A stretch of 64,000 nt of DNA, from positions 1,550,001 through 1,614,000 of the forward strand of contig NZ_CP013650.1 in NCBI RefSeq assembly GCF_001466725.1, in the 5' to 3' direction. The position numbers and the translations under genes were made by a program. Positions 44,338-53,805 of the stretch are shown in pieces. This DNA is from Lacimicrobium alkaliphilum. Lineage in GTDB: Bacteria; Pseudomonadota; Gammaproteobacteria; Enterobacterales; Alteromonadaceae. The notes below the pieces were generated by a model. That model was not told where the DNA came from and did no database searches. It was given only the letters and a program-made list of their open reading frames with translations. The stretch's first letter is position 1. Each line of letters begins with the position of its first letter.

Positions 44338-45687
44338 CTAGCTGAGCTGTTTCAGCGTTATATCCAGTGCCTGCCAGGCTTTTTCAGTTAAGTCTTTGAC
44401 ATCACTGCGGTCAAGAATAAAAGGTGGTGCAATAATCATGGTATCGCCGGTGGCCCTCATCACCAGCCCCGATTGCAGCGAAGCATCACGACACAGCGTG
44501 CCTGCCTTGCCGTTTTTATCGAACCGCTCGCGGCTGGATTTATCTTTCACCAGCTCCAGCGCCCCCACAAAGCCTTTACAGCGGGCTTGGCCCACCAGTG
44601 GGTGCTCGCCAAGAGCCAGCCAGTAGTCCTGCATGGCCTGTGATAACTCGTTGCGCACCTTGTCGATATAACCCTCTGAGAGAATATCCAGAGTTGCCAG
44701 CGCTGCGGCACAGGCCACAGGATGGCCGGAGTAGGTAAAGCCATGGGCCAGATCATCGGTATGCGACAGCAGGGCCTTGCCGACCCGGTCCGATATCAGC
44801 AAACCGCCCAGTGGCTGAAAGCCATTAGTTACCGCTTTGGCAAACACAATAAAATCAGGGGTAAGCTGATAACATTCACTGGCAAACCAATGCCCGGTGC
44901 GGCCGAAACCGAATATCACTTCATCTACCACCAGCAAAACGCCGTACTGGTCACAAATCCGCTGAATTTCGGGCCAGTAAGTGTCTGGTGGAATAATGAC
45001 CCCGCCTGCACCCTGGATTGGCTCGGCAAAAAACGCCGCCACATTGTTCTCGCCCAGTTCCTGAATTTTTTTCTCCAGCTCCCGGGCTGCCTGCAGACCA
45101 AATTCATCGGGACTGATATCCGCATTGGCGCCATACCAGTATGGCTGAGCAATATGGTGGATATCCTGCAAGGGAGAAAACTGTTTGTGCATAAATTCCA
45201 TACCGCCGAGGCTGGCACCGCCAATGGTACTGCCATGATAGGCGTTTTCCCGGGCAATAATGGCTTTGCGCTGAGGCTGACCGAGGGCATCCCAGTAGCG
45301 GTGGATCATGCGAATGGCGCTGTCATTGGCCTCAGAACCTGAGTTGGTATAGAACACCCGGTTCATATGCGCGGGCGCCCTGTGACTTATGGCCTCGGCC
45401 AGTTCGGTGGCGCGGGGATGGGTGCACTGAAAAAAGGTATTGTAGTAGGGCAGTTCCTGTAATTGCTCGGCGATAGCCTGATTGATCTTCGGTTGGGTAT
45501 AACCGAGGTTACAGCACCAAAGTCCCGACATGCCATCGAGCAGTTTGTGACCATCGGCTTCATAAATATAAGCGCCCTCTGCATGGCTTATGACCCGGGT
45601 CCCCTTTTTATTGATATCGGCCTGATTGGTAAAAGGGTGCAGATGGTGGGCGGCGTCTTTATGCTGCCATTGTTTTAATTGTGTCAT
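44338..45687 (-). CDS. spuC: Putrescine:pyruvate aminotransferase, SpuC type
   Basis: A 449-residue class III PLP aminotransferase. The N-terminal HHLHPFTNQADINKKGTRVISHAEG motif is characteristic of SpuC/polyamine aminotransferases; the cofactor site is seen in NSGSEANDSAIRM, VVDEVIFGFGRTG and FAKAVTNGFQPLGG (Schiff-base lysine). It would transfer the amino group of putrescine to pyruvate, giving 4-aminobutanal and alanine, a branch that bypasses gamma-glutamylation. Its start overlaps the puuD stop by 4 bp. Confidence 0.9.
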   Translation of the reverse strand: MTQLKQWQHKDAAHHLHPFTNQADINKKGTRVISHAEGAYIYEADGHKLLDGMSGLWCCNLGYTQPKINQAIAEQLQELPYYNTFFQCTHPRATELAEAISHRAPAHMNRVFYTNSGSEANDSAIRMIHRYWDALGQPQRKAIIARENAYHGSTIGGASLGGMEFMHKQFSPLQDIHHIAQPYWYGANADISPDEFGLQAARELEKKIQELGENNVAAFFAEPIQGAGGVIIPPDTYWPEIQRICDQYGVLLVVDEVIFGFGRTGHWFASECYQLTPDFIVFAKAVTNGFQPLGGLLISDRVGKALLSHTDDLAHGFTYSGHPVACAAALATLDILSEGYIDKVRNELSQAMQDYWLALGEHPLVGQARCKGFVGALELVKDKSSRERFDKNGKAGTLCRDASLQSGLVMRATGDTMIIAPPFILDRSDVKDLTEKAWQALDITLKQLS

Positions 45688-46475
45688 TGACTGCTCCTGT
45701 TTTTATACTCTGCGCAGGCCTGAATAAAGCCCTGTATTACGACGGCATTGTCGGCATAGTTATGAGGTTGCCATTCCGGATGCCATTGTACTGCCGTTAA
45801 GAATTGGTAATCGGGGCAAGAAAAGGCTTCAATCAGCCCGTCCGGGGCACTCGCCTCAATCCTGAGCCGGTCTCCCAGCTTATCGATGCCCTGCATATGG
45901 ATAGAATTGACCCGGATTTCGGTTCTGGGAGCGAACCAACCGGCCAGTACACCGTTTTCCTGTAATGAAACCGGGTGGGCATAGGCATATTGCTGTTCCA
46001 GCGGTAGCGACTTGTCTTCTCTGTGATCCATCAGACCGGGCACTTCATGGATGCGGTGATGCAAACTGCCACCGAAGTACACATTCAGTTCCTGAAAGCC
46101 CCGGCAAATGCCCAGTAAGGGAATATCCGCCGCTAAGACTTTCTCAATCAGCTTCCAGTTGCTGGCATCGCGGTGGGGATCCCGCTGGGCGTCATCATTA
46201 TCTGGTAGATCCGACTGATAATAACTGGGGTGCAGGTTAGAGTATGAGCCAGTCAGCATAATGCCATCCAGGCCACTCAACAGCTTGTCCTGAGCCGGTT
46301 CACTAAGCTCATTAAACAGCGCCGGAATAATCACCGGAATGATCTTGTCGCTCACTGAGGTCAGCGCACGCACATATTTATCACCGGCCTGGTGATACTT
46401 ATGTACACCTTGTTTGTGCACATCGGCGCAAATGCCGATAATCAGGATACTGTCGCTGTTCGATTCTTTCATCAT
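45684..46475 (-). CDS. puuD: Gamma-glutamyl-GABA hydrolase
   Basis: A class I glutamine-amidotransferase-fold hydrolase of about 263 residues. The nucleophile elbow is GICRGFQELNV and the His-x-Glu pair is QWHPEWQ; the YAHPVSL and NSIHMQGID blocks are typical of PuuD. It releases GABA and glutamate from gamma-glutamyl-GABA, the last step of the Puu route. The start is ATG 46475 or 46472; the TTG at 46484 lies in the operator and is unlikely. Divergent from puuA. Confidence 0.9.
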   Translation of the reverse strand: MMKESNSDSILIIGICADVHKQGVHKYHQAGDKYVRALTSVSDKIIPVIIPALFNELSEPAQDKLLSGLDGIMLTGSYSNLHPSYYQSDLPDNDDAQRDPHRDASNWKLIEKVLAADIPLLGICRGFQELNVYFGGSLHHRIHEVPGLMDHREDKSLPLEQQYAYAHPVSLQENGVLAGWFAPRTEIRVNSIHMQGIDKLGDRLRIEASAPDGLIEAFSCPDYQFLTAVQWHPEWQPHNYADNAVVIQGFIQACAEYKNRSSQ

Positions 46476-46481
46476 TGTGAG

Positions 46482-46513
46482 CAATATATTGAAACGATAG
46501 GTTCAAGCTATTG
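46482..46513. promoter_or_regulatory. Large dyad between puuD and puuA, candidate PuuR operator
   Basis: Nested arms CAATA...TATTG and TTGAA-N8-TTCAA make a 32-bp symmetrical site. The left half contains CAATATATTGA, the same core as in the E. coli PuuR operator as I recall it. It lies just upstream of the puuD start and 176 bp before puuA. Confidence 0.6.
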
Positions 46514-46688
46514 GAGTTAACTTTAAATTTCAAGCAGGAATACCTATCTTTTGTGCCCTGAATAACAAAGTTTAGTTTAATAAATCCGCAACTAAGGGGT
46601 GTTTTAACGGCTGGAAGCTGAACTACCTTTGTGGTTAGATGTGTTTCAATTTACTAAGTGTTCAAAATACTAGACGCTGGAGAACATC

Positions 46689-48038
46689 ATGGAGTTAACC
46701 TCCTTTCTTGCTGATCACCCCGAAATAGAAGTCTTCGATCTTGTGCTGTCAGATCTTAACGGCATGGCCCGGGGCAAGCGGGTTAAACGTGACGCCATCA
46801 GAAATATTGTCAAAAAAGGCATGCATATTCCTTTTTCTGTACTGGCTCTGGATGCCTCCGGCGAAACAGTAGAAGCCTCGGAACTGGGACTGGAAATCGG
46901 TGAGCCGGACCGCATCTGCTATCCGGATCTGAAAACCCTGGTGGTCTGCCCCTGGCAGAATCAGCCCACGGCCCAGGTGCTGTTCAGCATGTACGATGAA
47001 GATAAGCAGCCTGTGATGATCGAGCCCCGTAATCAGGTTCGCCAGGCCGTGTCGCTGTTTACCGAACGGGGCATGACCCCGGTGGTGGCGGTAGAGCTGG
47101 AATTTTATCTGGTAGATAAAGAGCGTGATGAAAAAGGCGGCATTCAGCCCCCCATCTCGCCAAAAACCGGTAAGCGCGAAGACAGCACCCAGTGCCACTC
47201 GATGATCAATCTGGATGATTTTGCGGAATTTCTGCTGGATGTGGATAAATACTGCCAGCAACAGGGCGTACCAGCCGATACCGCGGTGTCTGAATATGCA
47301 CCGGGCCAGTTTGAGATCAATCTGCGCCATGGCAGCGACCCCTTGCTGGCCTGCGATCATGCCATGATGCTCAAGCGCATTATTCATCAGGTGGCCGAAG
47401 AACATGGTATGCAGGCCACCTTTATGGCCAAGCCTTACGATGATAAAGCCGGCTCCGGTTTGCATATTCATGCCAGCCTGGTGGACAGTGACGGCAATAA
47501 TCTGTTTGCCGAGGGCGAAGCAGAGGACAACAAATTGCTGTTACATTCGGTGGCGGGGCTGCTTGGCACCATGCAGGAAAGCACCGCCTTATTATGCCCC
47601 AATATCAATTCTTATCGTCGCCTGCAGCCAAACCTGTACGTGCCCATGTTTGTAAACTGGGGCATTGATAATCGCACCGTAGCGGTACGTATCCCTGCCG
47701 GTGGCCCTGCCAGCAGGCGCATTGAACACAGAGTGGCCGGTGCCGATGCCAACCCTTATATTGCGATGGCGACGGTGCTCTATGCCATGTATGACGGCAT
47801 TGATAAAAAGCTGATGCCGCCTAAGCCGCAGGAAGGCAATACCTTTGAAGTGGATAATCCCTGTTTGCCGATGCGCCTGACCGATGCGCTGACAGTGTTA
47901 AGGGGTTCGAAAGTCTTTAATCAGTATTTCGGTGAGGACTTTATCAAGGTTTATGCTGCCTGTAAGGAACACGAACTGGAAAAGTTCGAGCAGACCGTGA
48001 CGCCCAAAGAATACGAATTCTATCTGACCTCTTTATAA
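46689..48038 (+). CDS. puuA: Gamma-glutamylputrescine synthetase (glutamine synthetase family)
   Basis: A 449-residue GS-like ligase that joins glutamate to putrescine using ATP. The N-terminal DLVLSDLNGMARGKRV and the metal-site blocks VAVELEFYLV, EYAPGQFEINL and GSGLHIHASL are seen, together with NINSYRRLQPN and VRIPAGGPASRRIEHRVAGADANPY. The ending EYEFYLTSL is a common PuuA C-terminus. There is no adenylylation loop like that of GlnA. Start ATG 46689 follows CTGGAG. First gene rightward from the operator, followed 24 bp later by the agmatinase gene. Confidence 0.9.
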   Translation: MELTSFLADHPEIEVFDLVLSDLNGMARGKRVKRDAIRNIVKKGMHIPFSVLALDASGETVEASELGLEIGEPDRICYPDLKTLVVCPWQNQPTAQVLFSMYDEDKQPVMIEPRNQVRQAVSLFTERGMTPVVAVELEFYLVDKERDEKGGIQPPISPKTGKREDSTQCHSMINLDDFAEFLLDVDKYCQQQGVPADTAVSEYAPGQFEINLRHGSDPLLACDHAMMLKRIIHQVAEEHGMQATFMAKPYDDKAGSGLHIHASLVDSDGNNLFAEGEAEDNKLLLHSVAGLLGTMQESTALLCPNINSYRRLQPNLYVPMFVNWGIDNRTVAVRIPAGGPASRRIEHRVAGADANPYIAMATVLYAMYDGIDKKLMPPKPQEGNTFEVDNPCLPMRLTDALTVLRGSKVFNQYFGEDFIKVYAACKEHELEKFEQTVTPKEYEFYLTSL

Positions 48039-48062
48039 AACAAGCAGACAAAAGGTTTTGTT

Positions 48063-49010
48063 ATGACAGACGCCAACTATTCCCTCTATCAGGGCACTCA
48101 CAAGTATGTGTTTGCCCGCCAGCAGCAGATGGATGCGCAAACCCAGGTGGTCATAGCCGGCATTCCTTTTGATTTGGCTACATCAGGCCGACCCGGGGCG
48201 CGCTTTGGCCCGGCGGCCATTCGCCAGGCTTCGGTGAATCTGGGCTGGGAGAAAAAACGCCATCCCTGGCCTTTTGCCCTGCGCGATGCACTGAATATCG
48301 CCGATATCGGCGACTTAGCCTTTTCTCATGGCGATGCCAGAGGTGCCATGGAGGCAGTGCGCGAGCATGTCAGTCAGGTTGTAAGAAGCGGAGCCATTCC
48401 CTTTATGCTGGGTGGCGATCATCTGATTACCCTGCCAGCTTTGCAGGCCGTGCATGCTAAGCATGGTCCCGTTGCCGTAGTGCATTTCGATGCCCACAGC
48501 GATGACTACGCCGGTGGCAGTGAGTTTGACCATGGCAGTGTGTTTTATCATGCCCGCAAACAGGGCCTGTTGCAGGATGAAAAGGTGATTCAGATTGGCA
48601 TTCGCACCGAACAGGGCAGTTCGCCTTTTAAAGTGCTGTGTGCCGATGAGCTTTGGCACAGCAAGGCAGAAGAGGTGGTGGCAAGGATCAAAAATACCGT
48701 CGGCGATGCGCCGGTATACCTGACCTTTGATATCGATTGTCTGGATCCGGTATACGCACCAGGCACCGGCACGCCCGTTTCAGGGGGCTTAAGCGGCCCC
48801 TTTGTACTGGAGTTGCTGCGTAAATTACACGGTTTGAACTGGGTGGGCATGGATCTGGTGGAAGTGAGCCCGCCTTATGATCAGAGCCAGATCACCAGTT
48901 TGCTGGCCGCGACTATGATGACAGATATGCTCTGTTTACTGGCGTGTCAGCAAAATCCGCAACTGCTCAACCCTGATGGCTGTTCAGCAAAGACCTTAGC
49001 AACAGCTTAA
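48063..49010 (+). CDS. speB: Agmatinase-type ureohydrolase
   Basis: A 315-residue manganese enzyme of the arginase/agmatinase family. The metal ligands are visible in GGDHLITLP, HFDAHSDDY and FDIDCLDPVYAPGTGTP. The length and the N-terminal GIPFDLATSGRPGARFGPAAIRQAS match SpeB. It would make putrescine from agmatine, feeding the pathway; guanidinobutyrase, a close relative, is an alternative. It is co-directional with puuA and its 3' end overlaps the convergent TetR gene by 44 bp. Confidence 0.88.
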   Translation: MTDANYSLYQGTHKYVFARQQQMDAQTQVVIAGIPFDLATSGRPGARFGPAAIRQASVNLGWEKKRHPWPFALRDALNIADIGDLAFSHGDARGAMEAVREHVSQVVRSGAIPFMLGGDHLITLPALQAVHAKHGPVAVVHFDAHSDDYAGGSEFDHGSVFYHARKQGLLQDEKVIQIGIRTEQGSSPFKVLCADELWHSKAEEVVARIKNTVGDAPVYLTFDIDCLDPVYAPGTGTPVSGGLSGPFVLELLRKLHGLNWVGMDLVEVSPPYDQSQITSLLAATMMTDMLCLLACQQNPQLLNPDGCSAKTLATA

Positions 49011-49593
49011 GTTCGGCTAGTGTGCTGTTGCCCCGCCTGGGGCTTTGATTCACCACCACTAACAGCAAAGCGTGGCTGACTTCATGAAAAGAGCGGCCAA
49101 TACGCTGGCACTCGGCCTTGGGTTTATCGATACCTAAAGCGGGCAGGGTGTTGGCCACATAGTTAATCACCAGGTCATCGTGCTGTTCATCCAGCGGCAT
49201 CAGTTGGGGTATAGCAAACATGCCCTGCACAAGATGCAGCAGACCCTTTTGTTGGCGATAGAGCTTAAGCATCTGTTCCACAAAGTGATTGACAAAGCTG
49301 TCAATATCACCGGGTTGGCGCTCTGGTGATGCCAGCGTGTTAGCCATCTGCTCAAGCCAGTGCTGGCCCATGGCGTACAGAATGGCTTCTTTATTGGGAA
49401 AATAGTGATATAGGGTGCCAACGGAAATGCCCACTTCTTCGGCGATGCGGATCGTGGTGAGGCTGTTGCTGCCGAGTTTTTCCAGTAAGCCTGCGGCCAC
49501 ATCGAGGATCTGCTCACGTCGGGCCTTTGAGCGTTTCTGGATCGGTGTGCTGCGCGGCCCTAAAGGCTTACGGCCGGTTTTCTTGTCTGTCAT
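48967..49593 (-). CDS. TetR-family regulator
   Basis: A 208-residue protein with an N-terminal TetR helix-turn-helix (ARREQILDVAAGLLEKLGSNSLTTIRIAEEVGISVGTLYHYFPNKEAILYAM) and a helical ligand-binding domain. It starts 7 bp downstream of the puuB-like gene on the same strand, so the two are co-transcribed. A candidate operator of TetR type is found at 51004-51019 in front of this operon. It probably controls the second gamma-glutamylpolyamine unit. Its last 44 bp are antisense to the end of speB. Confidence 0.88.
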   Translation of the reverse strand: MTDKKTGRKPLGPRSTPIQKRSKARREQILDVAAGLLEKLGSNSLTTIRIAEEVGISVGTLYHYFPNKEAILYAMGQHWLEQMANTLASPERQPGDIDSFVNHFVEQMLKLYRQQKGLLHLVQGMFAIPQLMPLDEQHDDLVINYVANTLPALGIDKPKAECQRIGRSFHEVSHALLLVVVNQSPRRGNSTLAELKLLLRSLLNSHQG

Positions 49594-49600
49594 TTTTGAC

Positions 49601-50890
49601 TTAGCTTCCGAATCGGTCTCTGAGGGAATAATACAGCATTCCCGCTACCAGTGCCGGATAGCGCAGCAAGGTGCCTCCGGGGAAGGTGGGAGTGGGGTAG
49701 CTGGCCATGGTATTAAAGCCTTCGGGCTGGCCGGCGATAGCCTGATTGATCAGCTTCCCGGCCAGGGTCGCCAGTGCCACACCATGGCCTGAGTAGCCCT
49801 GCGCCACATAAATGCGCTCATCAACGCACTGGAAATGGGGCATACGGTTCATGGTAATGGCCAGGGTACCGCCCCAGCCATGTTCCAGCTCTGTATCTTC
49901 AAGCTGCGGGAAAATCTCCAGCATATAGGGGCGTACAAAGTTTCTGATATCAGCAGGAAAGCGCGACGAATAGTTCTCTCCGCCGCCAAACAGCAGCCGG
50001 TGATCAGGCGTCATACGAAAATAGTTGATCACAAACTTGGAATCGGCCACTGCCACATTATCCCTGATCAGGGCGCGGGCCTGCTGTTCACCCAGGGGTT
50101 TGGTGGTGACGATAAAATTATTAATCGGCATGATCTTACCGGCGACTTTGGGGAACAGTTTGCCCAGATAGCCATTACAGCCGAGCACCAGTTTGTTGGC
50201 GGTGACTATGCCATCGGCGGTGGTGATTTTTATCTTATCCCCGACAGACTGGATATCCAGCACTTTGCTGTTTTCACATAACATCGCACCTGCCTGCTGT
50301 GCGGCCCGGGCTAAGCCTAAGGTAAAATTCAGCGGGTGTAAGTGACCGGCGCGCATATCCAGTTCGCCGCCATAATAACGCGGGCTGGCGAGCATGGTTT
50401 TAAGCTCATCCTGTTCGATATAGCGGCAATCCTGGTAGCTATAGTCCTTTTGTAACAGCTGTACATTTTCCTGCATTTCTCTGGCGTGGCTGGGCTTAAA
50501 GGCAGTGTGCAGAATACCCGGTGTAAAGTCACAGGGGATCTGGTGCTTATCGATAAGATCACGCACCAAGTCCACCGAATCCAGCGCCAGTTGCCAGAGT
50601 TTGTGAGCCTGGGCCTTGCCCACTTTGGCTTCCAGAGACGCCTGATCCAGTCGCTGGCCGGGACTCACCTGCCCACCGTTACGCCCTGATGCGCCAAAGC
50701 CTATTTGCTCGGCTTCCAGCAGCAGGCAATCGAGACCGGCCTTAGCACCATGGTAGGCGCTGGATACGCCGGTCAGGCCACCACCGATAATACACAGGTC
50801 AACGCTTTTCTCGCCGCTGAATACAGGGCAATCCATCTGCTGATTACAGGTCTGTTGGTAATACTGCTGTGAATCCGTGGTTTGTTGCAT
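49601..50890 (-). CDS. Second PuuB-like FAD oxidoreductase
   Basis: A 429-residue paralogue of puuB: FAD site LCIIGGGLTGVSSAYHGAKAG, LLEAEQIGFGASGRNGGQVSPG, and VAQGYSGHGVALATLAGK at the C-terminus. It is probably specific for another gamma-glutamylated amine (for instance spermidine or cadaverine), as it is paired with a second synthetase gene transcribed divergently. Co-transcribed with the TetR gene. Substrate not determinable from sequence. Confidence 0.88.
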   Translation of the reverse strand: MQQTTDSQQYYQQTCNQQMDCPVFSGEKSVDLCIIGGGLTGVSSAYHGAKAGLDCLLLEAEQIGFGASGRNGGQVSPGQRLDQASLEAKVGKAQAHKLWQLALDSVDLVRDLIDKHQIPCDFTPGILHTAFKPSHAREMQENVQLLQKDYSYQDCRYIEQDELKTMLASPRYYGGELDMRAGHLHPLNFTLGLARAAQQAGAMLCENSKVLDIQSVGDKIKITTADGIVTANKLVLGCNGYLGKLFPKVAGKIMPINNFIVTTKPLGEQQARALIRDNVAVADSKFVINYFRMTPDHRLLFGGGENYSSRFPADIRNFVRPYMLEIFPQLEDTELEHGWGGTLAITMNRMPHFQCVDERIYVAQGYSGHGVALATLAGKLINQAIAGQPEGFNTMASYPTPTFPGGTLLRYPALVAGMLYYSLRDRFGS

Positions 50891-51003
50891 ATCGGCGCCC
50901 TGGGGTGGTGGTCTTATTCTGGTCTTCAGCTCTGATCCACAAGGTTATGAGCAAAATTCAGGTTAATAAGATATTGTTAAATGGTTAAATTTACTCTAGC
51001 ATA

Positions 51004-51019
51004 TCGAATAATAATTCGA
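51004..51019. promoter_or_regulatory. Candidate TetR operator between puuB-like and second synthetase genes
   Basis: TCGAAT-AATA-ATTCGA, a perfect 6-bp dyad in an AT-rich divergent promoter region, about 110 bp from each start codon. Its size and position fit a TetR-family site regulating both directions. Confidence 0.5.
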
Positions 51020-51125
51020 AATAGAATTTTAGCAAAGGTGTCCGGTAACCCTTTAGAACCTTAGTCAGGCAGAAGCAGGCAGAGGTTTTAAAGTGTTGCC
51101 ATGCCGATATAACAACAGGTGAAAT

Positions 51126-52460
51126 ATGGAAGATGTAAAGAAGTGGCTGAATAACAGACGCATCACCGAAGTGGAATGTCTGGTGCCCGATATGACGGGC
51201 AATGCCCGGGGGAAATTTATTCCGGCGAAGAAATTTATCAAACAGGAAAGCCGGCTGCCGGAAAGCATTCTGATCCAGACCGTAACCGGTGAGTATACTA
51301 ACGAGCACTATGACATTGTCAGTGAAACCGACAGTGATATGTATCTGGAGCCGGATCTGTCTACCGCACGGGAAGTGCCCTGGGCCGATGAGCGTACCGC
51401 ACTGTTGATCCACGACTGCTACCTTGCCAGCGGTCAGCCTCACCCGCTGTCTACCCGCAATGTGCTAAAAAAAATACTCTCGATGTATGAGACCAAGAAC
51501 CTCAAGCCGGTGCTGGCGCCGGAGGTAGAGTTTTATCTGGTGGCACAGAATACCGATCCGGATTACGAGCTGACACCACCGGTTGGGCGCTCCGGGCGCC
51601 GCGAGTCGGCTCGCCAGAGCTACAGTATCGATGCGGTGAATGAATTTGAACGTATCGTCGATCAGATGTATGACTACTGCGAGAAAATGGAGCTGGGCAT
51701 TGACACGCTGATCCATGAATCCGGTGCCGCTCAGTTTGAGGTGAACTTTTTGCATGGTGACCCGCTGAAGCTGGCCGATGAGGTCTTTCTGTTTAAACGG
51801 GTATTGCGGGAAATCGCTTTCAGTAACGGCGTTTATGCCACTTTTATGGCCAAACCGATGCGCAGCGAGCCGGGCAGCTCTATGCATATTCATCAGAGTC
51901 TGGTGGATACCAAAACCGGCAAAAATGCCTTTGCCAATAGGGAAGGCAAGTACTCGCCGCTGTTTTTTAACTATATCGCTGGCCTGCAGAAATACGGCCC
52001 AAGTGCACTGTGTTTCTTTGCTCCGAACGTAAACTCTTACCGCCGTTTTGCACCGGATATCTCGGCGCCGATCAACTTTGACTGGGGCTATGACAATCGC
52101 ACCACAGGTCTAAGGGTACCGCATAGTGAACCGGAAGGGTTCAGAGTGGAGAACCGCCTGCCAGGCTCCGACGCCAACCCTTACCTGGCCTTTGCAGCGA
52201 CCCTGGCCTGTGGTTATCTGGGCATGCAGGAGAAGCTGCAACCCGAAGCGGCCAATGAAGGTAACGCGTATACCGGTAAGATTGAAATCTCCCGCACGCT
52301 GGAAGAGTCGCTGAGGCTACTGGACAGCTGTGAGCCCCTTCGTGAAGTGATGGGAGAGAATTTTTCTCAGGCATACAGCGCTGTAAAACGTACTGAGTAT
52401 GAAGCGTTTAATGAAGTGATCAGCTCCTGGGAACGTGAATTTCTGCTGCTGGGGGTTTAG
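51126..52460 (+). CDS. Second gamma-glutamylpolyamine synthetase (GS family)
   Basis: A 444-residue GS-like ligase, clearly different from puuA (N-terminus VECLVPDMTGNARGKFIPAKKFI). Metal-site blocks VLAPEVEFYLVA, HESGAAQFEVNF and GSSMHIHQSL, the NVNSYRRFAPD block and VENRLPGSDANPY are present. It resembles PauA-type enzymes for spermidine, cadaverine or diaminopropane. Start ATG 51126 follows AACAGGTGA. Transcribed divergently from the puuB-like/TetR operon; together they form a second glutamylation-oxidation unit. Confidence 0.9.
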   Translation: MEDVKKWLNNRRITEVECLVPDMTGNARGKFIPAKKFIKQESRLPESILIQTVTGEYTNEHYDIVSETDSDMYLEPDLSTAREVPWADERTALLIHDCYLASGQPHPLSTRNVLKKILSMYETKNLKPVLAPEVEFYLVAQNTDPDYELTPPVGRSGRRESARQSYSIDAVNEFERIVDQMYDYCEKMELGIDTLIHESGAAQFEVNFLHGDPLKLADEVFLFKRVLREIAFSNGVYATFMAKPMRSEPGSSMHIHQSLVDTKTGKNAFANREGKYSPLFFNYIAGLQKYGPSALCFFAPNVNSYRRFAPDISAPINFDWGYDNRTTGLRVPHSEPEGFRVENRLPGSDANPYLAFAATLACGYLGMQEKLQPEAANEGNAYTGKIEISRTLEESLRLLDSCEPLREVMGENFSQAYSAVKRTEYEAFNEVISSWEREFLLLGV

Positions 52461-52694
52461 GTTTGGGAGTGAGGGGAGGAGTGAGAGCATACTGCTCCAG
52501 TCCCCTAACATCTCACTGATAAGAGAGTCCACGAAGGGAATCTAATGCACAATGCTCTACAGGCTTCTCGTCGCTATCTTAGAATTCCTCAAAGTTGGTG
52601 CCATCATTGCAAAAATGATTAAAATAAGCAGTTTATGTCTACTTATATGGCTTATCTCCTTGGATAAAATTGTTTAGTAATCGAGAGGGATACT

Positions 52695-53576
52695 ATGTCA
52701 CTAGAGACCACTACAGGATTTGAGAGTATTTCGTGGAGTCACCCATTATATGGTCTCATGGCACCACTTATTGCGGCTCACAAGAATGTTCAAGAGCGAA
52801 TGCACGGTACTGCATTTGTAATAGCCCCAGAATTTGCCTTTACTGCAAAACATGTCGTAATAGACTATTTGAAGGAGATTCAAAATGAGGATATCGAGCA
52901 AAAAATAGCGGATGGAGGTCACCACTCTATCAAAATGACTTTTTTTATGTTTCTGATGGTTCCATTGAAAGATGGGCGCAGAGTTGCTTTGACAGCAAAA
53001 AAAACATACTTCTCTAGCACTGGGGATATTGCAATATTGCACCTTGCCAAGCCTTCTGATATCGAATGGTCTGACTTGGCACCATATCCGCTCCTTCGGC
53101 TTATACCTCCAGACCCTGAAGCATACATCGAAGCGCTAGGGTATCCCAATAGTAGTACAATCCGTCGTCCTGATGGCGTTGTTGAACTGCACACTTGGCC
53201 GCGAATCTCCACTGGTACGGTTCGAGAAATACACAAGAAAAGGCGTGATTCCCTTCTACTTAACTACCCGTGCTTTCGCGTAAACGCTCGATTGGATGGC
53301 GGAATGAGCGGAGGTCCAGTTGTGGATTCAGACGGACGTGTGTGTGGGATTGTTTCGAGAAGCTATGACCTTAATAAAGATGAAGAGCCTATTGGGTACG
53401 CTGCTTCTCTGTGGCACTCGGCAGGGATAGTGATGTCCGACTTGCCGGGACTAGCAAACGATAAACTTCGCTTTTTTGATATTCTCCGGAGGGGAAATGT
53501 TCATTCCTGCGATTTTCATAAAATTACTGCCGGGTTAGATCGGACTGGGCGATTTGCGTTGCACGTAGAGCAATGA
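52695..53576 (+). CDS. Trypsin-like peptidase-fold protein
   Basis: A 293-residue protein with the chymotrypsin-fold signature: His in GTAFVIAPEFAFTAKHVV (about residue 53), Asp in GDIAILHL (about 113), Ser in GGMSGGPVVDSDGRVCGIV (about 203). There is no signal peptide or PDZ domain, so it is probably cytoplasmic. Start ATG 52695 follows GAGAGGG. By eye it is richer in A+T than its neighbours and it is unrelated to the polyamine locus beside it, suggesting later acquisition. Similar stand-alone trypsin-fold proteins sometimes belong to defence systems, but no partner is visible. Confidence 0.75.
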   Translation: MSLETTTGFESISWSHPLYGLMAPLIAAHKNVQERMHGTAFVIAPEFAFTAKHVVIDYLKEIQNEDIEQKIADGGHHSIKMTFFMFLMVPLKDGRRVALTAKKTYFSSTGDIAILHLAKPSDIEWSDLAPYPLLRLIPPDPEAYIEALGYPNSSTIRRPDGVVELHTWPRISTGTVREIHKKRRDSLLLNYPCFRVNARLDGGMSGGPVVDSDGRVCGIVSRSYDLNKDEEPIGYAASLWHSAGIVMSDLPGLANDKLRFFDILRRGNVHSCDFHKITAGLDRTGRFALHVEQ

Positions 53577-53805
53577 ATAGATGGAGGATAAAGCGGTCAT
53601 AGTTGTTGATTTTATATCTGTTGGATGACAAGAAGCGGTAACCACACTCTTTTAATAGATCCGACCAGATCTCTCTGCACAGCGGCGTATGCTAACTTCC
53701 GGATATGCTATATCCAACAACCGCCAGAGTTCGTTGCTGTTCTGGTGTTTATCAATACTTATAGCTCCGTCATCTATTCGGAGCAAAGCGACAAGGAGCA
53801 CCATT

